64,000 nt of DNA from Tetradesmus obliquus (GCA_030272155.1 CP126202.1:1922001-1986000), one strand, 5' to 3'. Counted from the stretch's first letter, positions 33,024 to 46,812 are shown. A program made the numbers and translations. The notes: a model not told the origin generated them from the sequence alone.

Positions 33024-35775
33024 CAAGCCCCCACTGCAGCAGGTGCTGGTGTAACGCCAGCTGCCAATGCTTCGGTTTCTGCGGCGGCTGCCGACACATC
33101 AGCAGCAGGCTCAACAGCAGCAGCAGCAGCAGCAGAAGCAGCAGCGGTGCAGCATCGCGGCTATGAGGCGCTGCTTGATGAGCTCAGTGAGCACCAGCTG
33201 CTCATCTTCAGAGGCAAGCTGGTGCAGGACACACCACAGGTTCGTGTACAGGTTGCGTTGTACAGTTGTTGATAAACTTGCAGTGTGTCATGTCCTGCTG
33301 GCCGTGCGAGCCGTGCGATGTAGCTGGAGCCAGCGCATGTGCATGCAACACCATGAACTCTGCAATGGAGGAACTGGACATCTACCTCCTTTCCAGCTTG
33401 CCATCACTGTCCGGTCTCGCGTCATGCGGCAGTGTGCAGACTGCGTCTTGCGTCACTATCCAATTCGCATTGCTGCTGCTGACTTCACACGTGCTGCAAC
33501 ACCATACTGCAATACACAGGTGCTGTCATTCCTGCGGTTGGCAGCGCCTGCCTGGTCCTCCGTGTCGTCACTGCTGTCTCAGCTGGAGGCAGTGTGCAGG
33601 CTATTTAAGGTGCCCCTGGCAGTCATTGATGGCAAGGCAGTGCTGCAGCTGGCAGCAGAGCTGGCTGCTGCAGCAGCGGCACCTTCAGCAGCTGCTGACA
33701 CCCCAACAATTAGTGATTACTGTACTAAAGCAGGGGCAGCTGCAGAGGCTGGTGGGGTTAGTGGCAGCAGCAGTGGAGGTGCTGCCAGTGGCAGTGGGGT
33801 GGCAAGGGTGGGGCTACCAGAGCTGCTGTGCTGCATTGTCAACTTGGATGAGTTGGAGCACCTGTTTGAAGCTGGCAGTGAAGCAATGGCAGCAGTGGAG
33901 GCAGGACATGCAGCAGAGCAGGATACAGCAGCGCTTCGAAGCCCAGCAGAAGCGCCAGCAGCAATGGCACAGGGCAGCCATGCTGCTACACAGCAGCAGC
34001 AGCATGGTGAAGCAAGCATGGCACAGGGAACAGCAGAGCCCTGCATCCAGGAGCCTGGCCAGCCTCCTGATACAGATGGCAGGGCCGAAACAGTAGTGCA
34101 GGCGCAGCAGCCAGCAGCAGGGAGAGCAGCTGCTGGGCCGCCTGTGGGTACACTGCAGCATTCTGTGCTGGACAGCATGCATCAGGTAAGTAGCGACTGT
34201 GTACAGCAGTTCCTGCAAGCAGCAGCAGCAGCAGCACACCAGCACTGCATTGCTTTCAAGAGCCTTGTGTAAGTGTCTGCCTGGAGCATGTGTCCTGCAT
34301 CATCCACGGTTGCTAAAGCTGCTGCGTCTAACATCTTCATCTCACAGCTCTGCATGGGGGTGCCTGAGCATCTGATATAATGCATGTGTCCCTTCCCGCA
34401 GGCACGGCGCAGCAGGGATGCCGCATTCAGCCAGCTGCAGCAGTCCCTGCGGCTGCATTGGCAGCAGCTGCAGCAGCAGCCGCATGTTGTGCTGCACTTG
34501 CCATCCATGCCTTGCGAGCAGCAGCAGCAGCAGCAGCAGCTATCAAGTGCAGGCCGGCCCCGGGCTTGCCAGCAGCAGCAGCAGCTCTGGAGGGTGCTTG
34601 ATGTGGTCTGTCAGCAGCAGCAGCAGCAGCAGCAGCACAGTGGCAATGTGCTTGCAGGGTCTACCATTGCACCTGCCGCCAACACGTCTGTTGTTGCTTT
34701 GCTGGTTGACCAGCCAGTTTCAAAGCAGCTGCAGGCACATTGGATGCATCTGCTGCGGCAAGCAGGAGTGCAGGAGCCAGAGCAACATGTCAGGTACACG
34801 TTCCTGCTGTGTGGCACAACCATAGCAAAAACGCCATATATTGCTTTTCAGCAAGCTGCATGTTTGGCCCGATGACAATCAAAGTCTAGTTGCACATGCT
34901 TGTGTGCATATGCCAGTGTCCTGCACAGCGCACTCAGCCTCAATGACTGTTTTCCTGAAGCTTTTGGGTGGAATGCGCCTGCAGGTTTGTGGTGGCTGAA
35001 GGGGCGCCTGCATTTCCAGCAGCGCTGCCACTGTCAGCAAGCCTGCTGTCATCCCCCAGAGCCCTCAACAGGTGCCAACAGATCCTACTCGCACACAGCA
35101 GCAGCAGGAGCAGCAGCCAAAACACAGGGCCTGCAAGCAGCAGCAGTGAAACAACAGGAAACATACCAGCAGCAGACACAGGCAACACCACAACTAGCTC
35201 CACCACCACTAGCAGCAGCAGCAGCAGCGTGCCTCTGCCACTGCCGCGAGGGTACATTGTGCCTGGCTGCAGCAGCGAGCATGATGTGGATGTGGCAGTG
35301 AAGCTGGGCCTGCCTCTTCTGGGGCCCTCTCCACAGCTGGCTCAGGTTCTAGCCAGCAGGATAGGCAGCAGGTGAGGTGCTGGGCTATACAGCTTGGTGC
35401 ATGCCGACTGTGCTGCAGCTGCTGCCACATGGCTGCGCCGTGCTTTGGTGGGTCAGGCACTGCATGCAGGCAGGCCGCTGGCGCCACGTGTAGATTGCAG
35501 AAGCAGGAGAGCAGCTGTTGCATCATGGAATGCAACCGCAGTAGGCGTGTTTGCCAACAAGGAACGCCCCTCGTACACTGCAGGTGCAGCTTGTGCTAGA
35601 GTGTCTTTGCTGCAAAGTGCAACATGTTGCGGGGCTAGCACAAAGGGGCAGCACACCAAGTATTGCACTTGTGCACCTGCGCCGCCTGCATGCAGGTCGC
35701 TGTTTGCAGCAGCTGGCATCAGGGTTCCCCCTGGAGGGGTGCTGCCTAGAGCTGACAGCAGCAGCAGCAGCACTG

Positions 35776-35812
<37 letters not shown>

Positions 35813-38602
35813 TCTCTGGCAGCAGCTGATGATGGCGATGGCGCTGCAGCTGCTGCGCTGGCCGCAGCAGCAGCGCTGGATGCTGAAGCTGGACCATGCT
35901 GCTGGCACGACAGGGCTTGCCGTGCTTGATTTGCGGGCCATGCAGGTGTGTTCTCTCTGCAGTAGGCATGTGGTGGCTATAGTCGTGCAGCAAACGTTGG
36001 CTGTGTGGATGTATGTCATTTGACAGAATGTTGAAGATTAGCCCGTGCAGGTTTGAGCAGTAGTGCAGCACTGCACTCATCTGCATAGTGGACCGCACAT
36101 GTCAGCAGCATCCTATCAAGCTGCGCAGTGGTGACCGCTGCGCTGGCGACGGTCATAGAGCTGCGCTGAGTATGGATTCTGTTCTCTGCTGATGTTGTGG
36201 TGACCCTGCCTGCTGGGGTGTGTAGGAGACCCAGGCAACTCTGCAGGCGCTGTCACGGCACTTGCAGCAGCAACAACAGCAGCAGGAAGCATATGGCTCC
36301 TCACAGCAGCAGCAGCAGCAGCAGCAAACACACCTTGCAGCCCAGCAGCACCAAGTGCAAGTGCACAGCCTTAGTGCTGCTCCGATGGAGTCAGTGCAGG
36401 GGGCGCTGCTGCAGCTGTCTCTGGTGCTTGCTGGCGAGCTGCACTTGGGACTGCAACCAGTACAACAGCAGCACTGGAAGACGCAGGCATCTTCAACAGC
36501 AGCAGCGGCAGCGCCAGGTGATGGCAGTGCTGCGGGTGACCTGGCACTGGCAGCTTACCTGGATGCGCTGCTGCAGCAGGTGCGTGTGCTGCTGTAGCAG
36601 CTCAGAGCATACCTTGCAAGTGATGTTCTTTAGCAGTGGGCGCCGGCCTTTCTCAGCAGCTGGTGCAGGTGTTGCAACTGCAAAGAATGGCTACTGGACT
36701 TTACATGCTGTTTGCTTGTTGTTTTCAGTCATGATATGTGTACCACTGCATTCTGCACAGTAAGCTGCTCGAGAGCCACCAGCACACGTCCTACACTTCA
36801 CAGTGACATGTAGCGCGCTGGCATTTGTGTTGCTGTACTGCTACATTGCTGTGCCACCCCTCCTGTGCTACATGGTAGGAGGCGTGGAGGCGCATGAGGT
36901 ATCCTCATCGCCACACACGTCCCCTTCTTTAACTTACGCGGGTGTAAGTGTGAACACACCACGCGTAGCTCACTGATTCATTCATTCCTGTGCTACAGGG
37001 AGGCATCATGGAGGTCATGCTGCAGGACATAACCTGCTGCCCATTAGTGCAGCTGCTGATACAGCCCGACGGCTGCATCTCACTGCTCAGCAGCCAGGAC
37101 AAGATCCTGCATGGCGGCTGGGCGAGCCCTGGCAGCAGCGCACCCAGCAGCTGCGCAGCACCGGCAGCGCTGGCGCAGGCAGCAGTGGCAGCAGGTAGGC
37201 TGTGACTCCATGATCAGTCTGCCTGCCATTTGTAGGATTGCGTTGTGGTTTGATGCGCTTGCAAGTAGTAGTAATCGTCTGCAGCGCTGGCACAAGCGGC
37301 AGTGGCAAGAGGTGGGTCGTATATGTATGTGTGTGCCATGTGTATTCAAGTGCTCAGCAGTCAAGACAAGATCCTGCATGGCGGCTGGGCGAGCCCTGGC
37401 AGCAGCTCACCCAGCAGCTGCGCAGCACCTGCAGCACTGGCGCAGGCAGCAATGGCAGCAGGTAGCTACCTGCTGCCTATAGGCTGTGACTTCATGAACA
37501 GCCTGCCTGCCATTTGTAGGATTGCGCTGTGGTTTGATGCGCTTGCAAGTAGTAGTAAACGTCTGTAGCGCTGGCACAGGCGGCAGTGGCAGCAGGTGGG
37601 TCATGTGCACATGTGCCTTGTGTATTGACTTGGTATGGAAGTTACAGTAGTCCTCTTGTTGGGAACGCGGTCAGCAGTGCCTCCTTGATTGTTACGTTAG
37701 GCCCACGCGTCTTCGTGTCATGGGTGATGGAGATATCATGTGATGTAGGGCATGCTGATATCGCAAAACAAATACAATGTTGCTGCTTATGTTTGCTCAC
37801 TGCCCCCTCTGCTGTCTTGTTTTTGCTGACTTGACTCACTGTGTGAACTGCAGGCGAAGCGGCATATGCGGCAGGCATGCTGGGCTACTGCCAGGTGGCA
37901 TTCCTGTGCACAGCAGCTGACACCCAACAGCAGCAGCAGCGTCAGTCCGTACATGCCAGCACACCGCAGGACCCTGCTCTGCAGCAGCAGCAGCAGCAAG
38001 GCAATGCAGCTGAGGTGCTGCTGTGGGGTTGTGATTTTGTGCCTTGGCCGACACCTGACCTCGCAATGTCCAGATTGTTTGAGGCGGCGCACAGGCTGAG
38101 CTTTGATGCTGCAGCTGGCAGATACGTCACTTGCCAGCAGCAGCGACAGCAGCAGCAGCAGCAACAGCATATGGATAGGTTGCAAGTGCCTGTGCAGCGC
38201 AGCGCAGCAGTGGAGGATAGCTGCTGCACTGAGATGGGCCCAGCAACTGTCGGCAGCAGCAGCTGCTATGTGTGCCTTCACACGCCAGCAGCAGTGCTTT
38301 CACAGGATCAGCTCACCACGCTTGAGGCCAACAGCAGTGGAGCAAAGCCTGGATCCATGCAGCTGCAGGGTGCTGCAGCGGCAGCTGGATGCGATGTGCT
38401 GGTCTGTCTAGATGCACGCTGCCCCACAACCACCAGCTCACCTCAGAGCAGCAGCCAGACCCAACATAACAGCAGTGGCAAGGCAGATGTAGCATCCTGC
38501 AGTGTAGGTGCTGCTGTATCTGGCTTGCTGGTGTGCTGCGCCAATGGCGGGATGGTGCGCGCACTCAGCTGTTTGTCCGATGTTGTGGGAAGCTTGGGCT
38601 GA
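31602..38602 (+). CDS. IQCH-like ATP-grasp protein, 10 exons, 1312 aa
   Basis: Exons 31602-31817, 32002-32272, 32782-33239, 33520-34185, 34402-34793, 34985-35371, 35696-35945, 36226-36579, 36999-37194, 37854-38602 total 3939 nt, 1313 codons, with phases fitting at all nine introns. The second half follows animal and protist IQCH (IQ motif-containing H), which carries a divergent ATP-grasp domain: RFVVAEGAPAFPAALPLSA with SPRALNRCQQIL, GYIVPGCSSEHDVDVA, LGLPLLGPSPQLAQVL, GIRVPPGG, RWMLKLDHAAGTTGLAVLDL, GGIMEVMLQD with LVQLLIQPDGCISLLSSQDK, AAYAAGMLGYCQVAFL. The N-terminal 650 residues are Ala/Gln-rich; I saw no clear IQ motif. Known members belong to cilia and sperm flagella, so an axonemal role is inferred. 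Long (CAG)n-coded Gln runs interrupt the domain. The start is the first Met of an open exon; an earlier exon cannot be excluded. Confidence 0.85.
36871..36987 (+). mobile_element. SINE-like repeat, copy 2
   Basis: Shares about 80 bp with copy 1 (GGAGGCGTGGAGGCGCATGA, then GAGGTATCC, TTAACTTACGCGGGTG, AACACACCACGCG) and ends in three ATTC units. It sits in intron 8 of the IQCH-like gene, sense orientation, with its tail about 11 nt before the exon 9 acceptor. Confidence 0.6.
37265..37600 (+). repeat. Three donor-side copies of IQCH-like exon 9
   Basis: 37270-37311, 37370-37462 and 37560-37595 repeat the 3' end of exon 9 (ALAQAAVAAG and, in the middle copy, the preceding LHGGWASPGSS) with the GT that follows. 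All lie downstream of the complete exon at 36999-37194, and the shared intron flank (TGCCTGCCATTTGTAGGATTG) is repeated too. Confidence 0.85.
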
Positions 38603-39758
38603 CATGCCCTGCGCAGGGCTTGTCAGAGTTCGTTTTGAAGTATGCTACATCTGTTGCATTGATTTCAGAACACGTGTGTGCATCAGCGCGGGGAGGTGTC
38701 TGATGTCCTTCACAATTACATCATCTGGTCAACTCTGGTCAACCTTGATAAAGAGCCTTGCTCCGTTGGTCTGCTGCTGAATGAGCCTCAGCAGTTCCTG
38801 AACACAGGCTGCCATGTGCTGTTCAACCACTCGAGTGTGCGCCGTGCCTTATCGGCATGCGCAGTTCAACCACTTGAGTATGCGTCATATGGGCAGTACA
38901 AAATCAATGAACGGTACGCCATGCGCGCATCGCTACCACCCAAACGTGTGCTGCATGTACAGTAAAATCCACTGGGTGTGTGTGCCAGATGGGCATTACA
39001 ACCAGTGAACTGTGTGTGCAGTGCTCTTGGGATAGGGGCCACCACACGCATGTGATTGTCTTAATCGGTAGGTTGAATTGAGGCACTGTCAACACCTAAG
39101 CAAAGAGCTCAGCAAAGAGCAGCAGGCCCAAACATGCTCACTTGCTGTGGAAGTGTAACGCACTGTGCAAACGTCCTGAACACTAAACGCATACTCAACT
39201 TGCCACGTGCTGCCAATATGCGCAGCATTGACATGTTTTTTTTTGAGAAAACTGGCACTGCTGCTGCTGCTGCTGCTGCAGTTGTCGGCACTGCTGCCTG
39301 CTGAGCAGCTTGCAGCAATATTGAATCATTCATAGCACACAGCCTGAGTGTATTCGTGAACTCTGTGTGTCCAAGGCCAAACTGTATGTCCACGTTGCAC
39401 TATGATACACTATGATACATTTTGCCGAACTCAGTTGCTGCGGCGGCATTGCTGAGCAATGCTGCTACCACAGCACCTCGCCGGGCATGAAACGCACTCA
39501 GGAGTTCACCACCCCAGGCACATGCTGTCGGCCCAAACTTGCCCAAAAAAATTATTTTGTGAGAAATCTGGATCAGCAGCATGCTGAATAGCTGAAACCG
39601 CAGCCTGCAATCGGACCACATCCACCAGCCATCTGTGCCTTTGCGGTGTCACACACTGCACAGACGGCCTGCAAACTCAATGCACACAGAATGCACAACC
39701 AACTACACGTCCACGTGCAGGCCACATGCGCTGCATCGATGTGCCCTTGCAGAAAGCA

Positions 39759-39825
<67 letters not shown>

Positions 39826-40164
39826 AGGCAGCAGCCTGTTGGAGTTTGGAATGTCAACTGAGAGCAGACACTGCAGCTGAGAGCTACGTGAGCTGACTGA
39901 CAGCAGACACTGTAGCTGAGAGCTCCGTGTGCTCAAAACCACCACGTATGCTTTGATATACTGTGATGCATCGCACTACAGGCTTCCAAACATCGGCAGT
40001 GCTGCTACAGAAGTGGCAGTTTTAGTCATTTAAACAGCTTCGCATCAAGCATCTGTTTGTCCATTGCAGTACAGCACCCAGGGCACTCCAAATGCGCCCC
40101 TTGGATTCCTTGTTTTTGACCCAACTCCCCAACGTGTTGAGGGCAGTTCTATTACAGCAGCATG

Positions 40165-40400
40165 TCATGGCTGAAGAGCTGAAAAGGCTGAAGAGCCGAA
40201 GAGCTGAAGAGCTGAAGAGCTGAAAACCCAACCCACGGTGCATGCATGATGATCTACCGCTTTATGTCCCACGGTGCTGAAAACCCAACCCACCCACGGT
40301 GCTAAAAAACCCAACCCACCCAACCCACGCAAAAGGCTGAAGAGCTGAAGAGCTGAAAACCCAACCCATGCGGAAGAGCTGAAAACCCAACCCACGATCC
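40165..40400 (+). repeat. Irregular tandem repeat, GCTGAAGAGCTGAAAACCCA type
   Basis: Short units GCTGAAGA and AACCCAACCCA alternate for about 235 bp. No coding potential. Confidence 0.8.
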
Positions 40401-40849
40401 AAAGTAACAGGTCAACCTGAGAGTCAACTCAACCACTCAAAGTGAAACCAACTTCACAACACAATCTGCAAATCAACTAGCCAAAATTACTTTACCGTCA
40501 CCTGCCTGCCCCTCCTGCAGTGAACTGCCTCATCCCAAACACCGCCGCATGCATGCATCAACAAAGAGTCTGCTCATTTAAAACATGCTGAACTTCACAG
40601 GCGATTCAGCTCGATCAAAGCAGTGCAGAACTACTCGACTTCAGAATTAAACTGACAAAAATGCTGGAAACCAACACGGCTACAACAGCGAGCGTGAAAA
40701 CACCAAGCAACCCAACATGCATCTAACGCTTTATGTCTGGAACTGCTGTGCTGGTGTCAATCAACAACACCACAAGTCTGCTGTCATAAAAACCGTACAT
40801 GCAAATCTGTTCGACCAAACCTAAAAATGTTGCAGCTACCTGTTCAGTC

Positions 40850-41530
40850 AACACTCCCAGCATCATTACTGTTACGAGCAAACCAACTTCTTACACACAC
40901 TGCTGCTGCGTGTGCCAGTGCAGCCGCCAGAAGTGCACGGCATCATAGGCACTGCCCAGGCACGGTGACTTCTGCAGCCGTTGCATTGCCGGTGCATTCG
41001 CCAGCCCTGCTGGTCTCACCCTGCCGTACACCTTTCCTCACCACCACCTAGCTGGCATTGCTCAGAGTCAACACAAGTCTAGCGCAATAGAAGACGTGCG
41101 TGCAAATCAACTCGACCAGACCTCAACATGCAGCGGCAATCCATCTGTCAGCTCCTGTGCCATCATGAGCAAACCAACGTGCTGCACATGAGGCTGCTGC
41201 GTGTTTCGCCAGATATGTACGGCAGCATGGGCAGTGCCATCTGCAGCCGTTGCATTGCCGATGCATTACATTACATTACATTACATGCTCCACTCAACGA
41301 GGAGTGGGAACCCCAGTCAGGAGCCAACGAGAGGCTCATAGGGGGAGGAAACATCGAAGAACAACTCATCATCGTCCAAACCGTCAGACGAAAACGCAGA
41401 AAAAAAAACTCATCAGCATCATCAATAGCTTGAGCAATAGCCTGAGAGGACAGAAGGACCTCAGGATCAGTGTCCGGGTGACACCGCATCAGATAGCAGC
41501 ATTCGCCAGCCCTGCTGGTCTCATCTGCTG
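40850..41530 (-). repeat. Decayed copies of the last exon of the cysteine-rich gene
   Basis: Segments 40968-41032, 41235-41270 and about 41500-41530 match the 41905-41970 part of the final exon (CTGCAGCCGTTGCATTGCCG and GCATTCGCCAGCC types). The flanking AACACAAGTCTAG and AACTCGACCAAACCTCAAC are also repeated. They lie downstream of that gene's stop codon at 41826. Confidence 0.65.
41263..41285 (-). terminator. Tandem TGTAA units
   Basis: ATTAC repeated four to five times gives about four overlapping TGTAA signals on the minus strand, some 540 nt beyond the stop of the cysteine-rich gene. Could be its poly(A) site or only a microsatellite. Confidence 0.35.
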
Positions 41531-41594
41531 CACACTTAGCACTGCATGGCTGGCATTGCTCAACATCAACACAAGTCTAGAACAATCAACAGCG

Positions 41595-41795
41595 TACGTG
41601 CAGTTCAACTCGACCAAACCTCAACACGCAGCTCAACCAAACCTCAACCTCGACCAAATTTGGGGTTAAACCCCTGACACGCAGCTTAACCGAAACCTCA
41701 ATCTCGACCAAAGTCCAACACGCAACTCAACCAAACCTCAGCCTCGACCAAACCCCAACATGCTGCTCGACCAAACCTTGACCTCAATCAAACCC
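41595..41795 (-). repeat. Tandem about 25-bp repeats, CAACCAAACCTCAACCTCGA type
   Basis: About seven imperfect units directly downstream of the cysteine-rich gene's stop codon. Non-coding. Confidence 0.75.
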
Positions 41796-41825
41796 TACAC
41801 GCAGCAGTCTGCCGGCCAGCAACTT

Positions 41826-42513
41826 TCATGCTGTGCAGACCAACTTGCCGCACTTGCCGTTGCTGCATGTGCTGTTGCAGCCGGCTGTTGTGCATGCTGT
41901 TCCATCTGCAGCTGCTGCGTTGCCGGTGCAGTTGCCAGCCGCACAGACATCCCCTGCCGTGCATGTGTTGCCATTGCTGCAGAGGTCTCCGTCTCTCTCT
42001 AGCTTGAGGATGCACATAACATCGATGTCTGGAGACCAATCCCAGTACTGAGTGAATGTACAAGCACCAGAGTATGCGCAGTTGAAATTCTCGCTGTGGT
42101 ACGGTGTAAAATAGGTTGCAGTTTAAAGCACACAGACAGGCTGACATATCATGTCTGGACTTTACTTGGCAAAGATTGTATGGTGTTCCATTCATCCTTT
42201 CTTGGTCTTGGACCTTGTGTTTGTTTTATTGTGCAGCAATTGAGATGCAATCCAATGAAGTTTAGGACAACTCGTTGGCTCAACCTTGGGAGATGTATTT
42301 TAGTGTAATGTAGTGTAGTGTATTTCTTATTGTTAGTTTGGGACGTGCATTGGAAACAATAATAATGCAATTCTAATGCAATTCTAGTGTCTCACCATGC
42401 AGGGTTTGCGTGGCAGGCAGTCCCATGTAAGGCATCCTCCTCCCGAGCAGGCTTCAGGAGCCACCACACCATCACGACACGGTGCACCGCGTGGCCTGCG
42501 CAAGGCAGGAGTC

Positions 42514-42594
<81 letters not shown>

Positions 42595-45057
42595 TAAGGG
42601 AGCTCTTGCTGCCTGGTTCCTCAATACTTGCCTAACCCAATCAACACATTTGTTGGCTGCTCATTGGCTCATACAGAAAGCCGTTGGCAAAGAGCTGCGC
42701 TGCCACTACCACCTATAATTACTTTGGTCATCATCTACGCCATAGCCCGCAACATACAATTGTTGTTGCTGATTCTTCAGCAACACGTCGGCCCAAGAAG
42801 TATCACCCAGATCAATGTGAATGGCCGTTGTTGAAAGGACTTGCTACCACTGCTTAGTGTTCCATTTGCTCTCAGGTCTAGACCAACAATGACGCCGCCA
42901 GCCCCTGCAAATTCAATTTCGAAACCAAGTGCTCACCTGTTAACCTCCTTGGTGCAGGTGCCTTTGCTGGTGTCGCATTGCCAAGCCTTGCAGACTTCTG
43001 CACAGCGTTGAGGCAAAAAGGGGTGCAACTGTACATGTATGCCTTTGATTTTATACAATTATTGTATTTGTATTTTGTCAAGCAACCAAGCAGTCGTCTG
43101 CACAGCTTCAAACGTTTAGCGGGGATCGCTAGGCAGCGGCAGCGGCAGGGGCAGCGGCAGCGGCAGCGGCAGCGGCAGCGGCAGCGGCAGCGGCAGCGGC
43201 AGTGGCAAGGGCAATGCGGCAAGGGCAATGCGGCAAGGGCAATGCGGCAAGGGCAGCGGCGGCAGGGGTCATGCGGCAAAGGCAGCGGTAGGGGCGTTGT
43301 GGCAAGGGCAGCGGCAGCGTTAGCGTCCCAGCTGCACCCCACGCAAAATTGGCAGTTATTTGCAGTGTTAAAAGCGTCTGGTTATTCAGCTGCTGATGCA
43401 GGGTTGGCAAGGCCTGGCTAGGCAGCTGTCAATGCAAGTGGCCTGCGCAGTACTGCGCAACTCCAGCGTTCATCGCTGAAGTGGAGAGCGGTAGCGGCGT
43501 ATGGGTTCTGACACCATGAGATGATGGTATGAGCCACGGCAGGATGAACAACGTCAAATACCCATAACGCTGAGGACTTTTCATCCCAAACCTTTGGTAC
43601 AATGGGATGCGGCAGCAGCATATTAAATGCTTTGGGCAGGGCAATTGGCAAGTTGAGCCTGGGCCCTATGCACTGTAGTGTGGCCCAATTGCACACTATG
43701 CACTGCATATGGCAGATGATGGCGGTATTTCACCAACCTATGCTATGATCTTCTTTTACAGCAATCTTTGAGCGACATAACAAGCTGACACGGGCCACTA
43801 AATAGCAATGCAAGTGAACTGGGCTCACCTGGATGCTTTGGGCAGGGCAATTTGCAAGGCAAGCCAGGGCCACAAACGCCAGCGGTGCAGGCACCCGCAG
43901 GGCCTGCGGCAAGCAACCAGCATAGGTGCACACAAGCAGCTTGGTATATAACAGGCAACCGTAAGCGCGATGTTGTAGCGATAATGTGTTGTCATATGTG
44001 CAAGTCATCCACCGCTGTGTTGATCATCAAGCCACACCATCAACGTCAGCGTTTTGAGTATCAATCATGTACAGCAACACAGCCAGCCTGGCTGGCAGTG
44101 CATGCGGTGCTTCAATTGCAATGCGGAACGTCAAACTCCCTCACCAAGACTAGCCAAATACAGTGCTTACATGTCGCTCCATCTGGTACTGGCGCGAGGA
44201 TGCACCGGTTTGAGTCATTCACCAGTTGGATATCCCAAAACTGCGGGCGTCAGATATGCACAGCATGCTTGCTTAGAGATGGATGTTTGCATGTTGCCAA
44301 CAGGACCGGGTCCTGGCATCATCAGATTGACCAGTTTCTGAACATTGAATGCTCAAAACGCTCCACATTTTTACACACAGGGATGGGCACTGCTGTTGAA
44401 CAGCACTTTGAGTTGAACACCAAAGAATATATATAAACTACAGTGCAAGGTTTGTGCCATCGTGCATATGATCTCCCGAGCTTGCTGCACACCAGTTGCA
44501 CTGCTGCCAGGCTGCATTGAGATGCGCCACCACTAGACAAGCCCTGCACTGTGAATTTTGTGGGGTTTAGGGCGGCGTGGGTGTTGAAGTTTAGGGTTTG
44601 GGGCAGCTAGTGCCTCCTGGTGGACTGCGTGATGCCAGCACCGCCGGGCAAGCCCTTCGTGATGAGCTGATATGCAACAAGGTTTGCAGCATGGGTGCAG
44701 CGTTAACCATCCATGCCCTGAATGGCATTCATGCATGATGCAGCCTCCATTGCAGCCATCAAGACGCGCCCGCCGCCGACAAACCCCAAAACACCAAACT
44801 CCTCGCCGTCCTAAACCCCAAATCATCTACCCTTAACCCACCATGCAGGGCTTGTCCGCTGGCGGTGCCGGGCAGTCCAGCGAGATGCACGGGTCGATGG
44901 CGGGCTCTGACATGGGGCCCATGCAGTTGCCCTCGTTGGGGAAGACTCCGCAAGTGGACATGGCCGGCCTGTGTACGTATCAGCAGTAACACAGCGTTGA
45001 AACATGCAGCGCAAAACATGCAATGGAAGCCCCAGCGGCAGCAACAGCACAGAGAAG

Positions 45058-45137
<80 letters not shown>

Positions 45138-46764
45138 CCGAGAAGCTTGGAGCCTTATTGCTGTACAGCTGGGCGCATACCTCACTGCATTGCGCCCTTG
45201 TCACAGCATTCCTCACTTGCCACTGCGCTGCTCACTGCATTGTGTATGCATGCACACTTGTCACTGCATTGCTGGCAGCGTTGCTCACTTGTCGACCTCA
45301 ATGGTGCACTTGCCAGTGTCAGCGTCGCAGTCCTACGCCTTGCAGGGCTCTGCGCATGAGCACATGTGCGCATCAAATTTGATGTGTACACATCAAAGAA
45401 TCGCGCATGTACAGCCTTGTGAGTTTGTATGGATCGACGGGTCAAGCAGCCATTGTCTACACTGTGCATTATGGCGATGAAGCAACACACGCCCAAGTAC
45501 TTCCATGTTAAATCTTCTGGATTCAACACCAGGTCACACACCCAGAAAAGCAGGGGAGAGACACCATGAAAACGGTGTACACCCTTGAGGGGCTAATGGT
45601 AGCAGGTGTGAAGGCGCTTGAGGTATCCTCATCGTCACACACACCCTCCCTTAACTTACGCTGGTGGCGAGTTTTAACACACCACGCGTAGCTCATTCAT
45701 AATTCCCTTGAGGGGCACCGCTCTCAGCGGAAGATATGTTGAATTGTATTGCAGTGCCCAAAGGCGCCCCACTTATTGACAACTTGCTTGCAAGTTAAAG
45801 CCAACAGTTTGCAAAAGTTTGCAATAGAGTTTGATTACATGTGAGCACAACGCTTGAAATACGGCTTACTTTCATGTGCTGGGCAGTCCGTGGTGCACCT
45901 GCGACGGTTATCTGGAACGCATTCGCCAGCAATGCAGACATTACCACCAGTGGAACCTGAGGCAAGCATGACAGCAGGGCAGTACACCGGCAGCATGGTT
46001 GATGTCTGACGCTCACACAGCTGTATGCGCTGTGCCACAGTGATGTCATGTCATTGAGTGACTGACCAAGAGGGGACTCCGCTGCCATAATAATATATTG
46101 TGCTAGAAGTCAAGAAGGAGATATCGACAGGCCTGGGCTCTATGAGATGTGATGTACATCCATATCCGTGTGTACCGCCAGCCAATGCTGCACTCACATG
46201 TTGTGTAGTCATCCTTTTGCACACCAAAGTAACTACAGCTGCTTGCGTTCCACTTCCAGGTCTGCGCACACCAGGCACGGTATGTGTGTGAGTTGGAGAA
46301 GCAAAGCTGGTGCGGGTCACTTGATGATTGTGTCACACACACAGAGAACGCACACGCACAGCATGGCGCAGCATGGCCCAGCATGGCGCAGCATGCCCCA
46401 GCATGCCCCAGCATGGCCCAGCATGGCACAGCATGCCCCAGCATGCCCCAGCATGGCCCAGCATGGCACAGCATGGCACAGCATGGCACAGCATGGCCCA
46501 GCATGGCCCAGCATGGCACAGCATGCCCCAGCATGGCACAGCATGGCACAGAATGGCACAGTATGGCACAGCATGGAACAGCATGGCACAGCATGGCACA
46601 GCATGGCCCAGCATGGCACAGCATGGCCCAGCATGGCCCAACATGGCACAGCATGGCCCAGCATGGCCCAGCATGGCACATCATGACACAGCATGGCACA
46701 GCATGGCGCTATGCTTCAACAAAAATCTGGTGGCTGGGTCTGCTGCTGCTGCTGCTGCAGCCGC

Positions 46765-46812
<48 letters not shown>

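Larger units (their letters stand above)
38603..41825. other. Long non-coding interval with several repeat blocks
   Basis: No gene supported. Contents: (CTG)20 at 39763-39822; low-complexity GCTGAAGAGCTGAAAACCCA repeats at about 40165-40400; decayed repeats related to the last exon of the cysteine-rich gene at 40850-41530; a TTACA run at 41263-41285; tandem CAACCAAACCTCAACCTCGA units at about 41590-41795. 38603-39750 is unremarkable apart from a T run at 39236. Confidence 0.6.
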
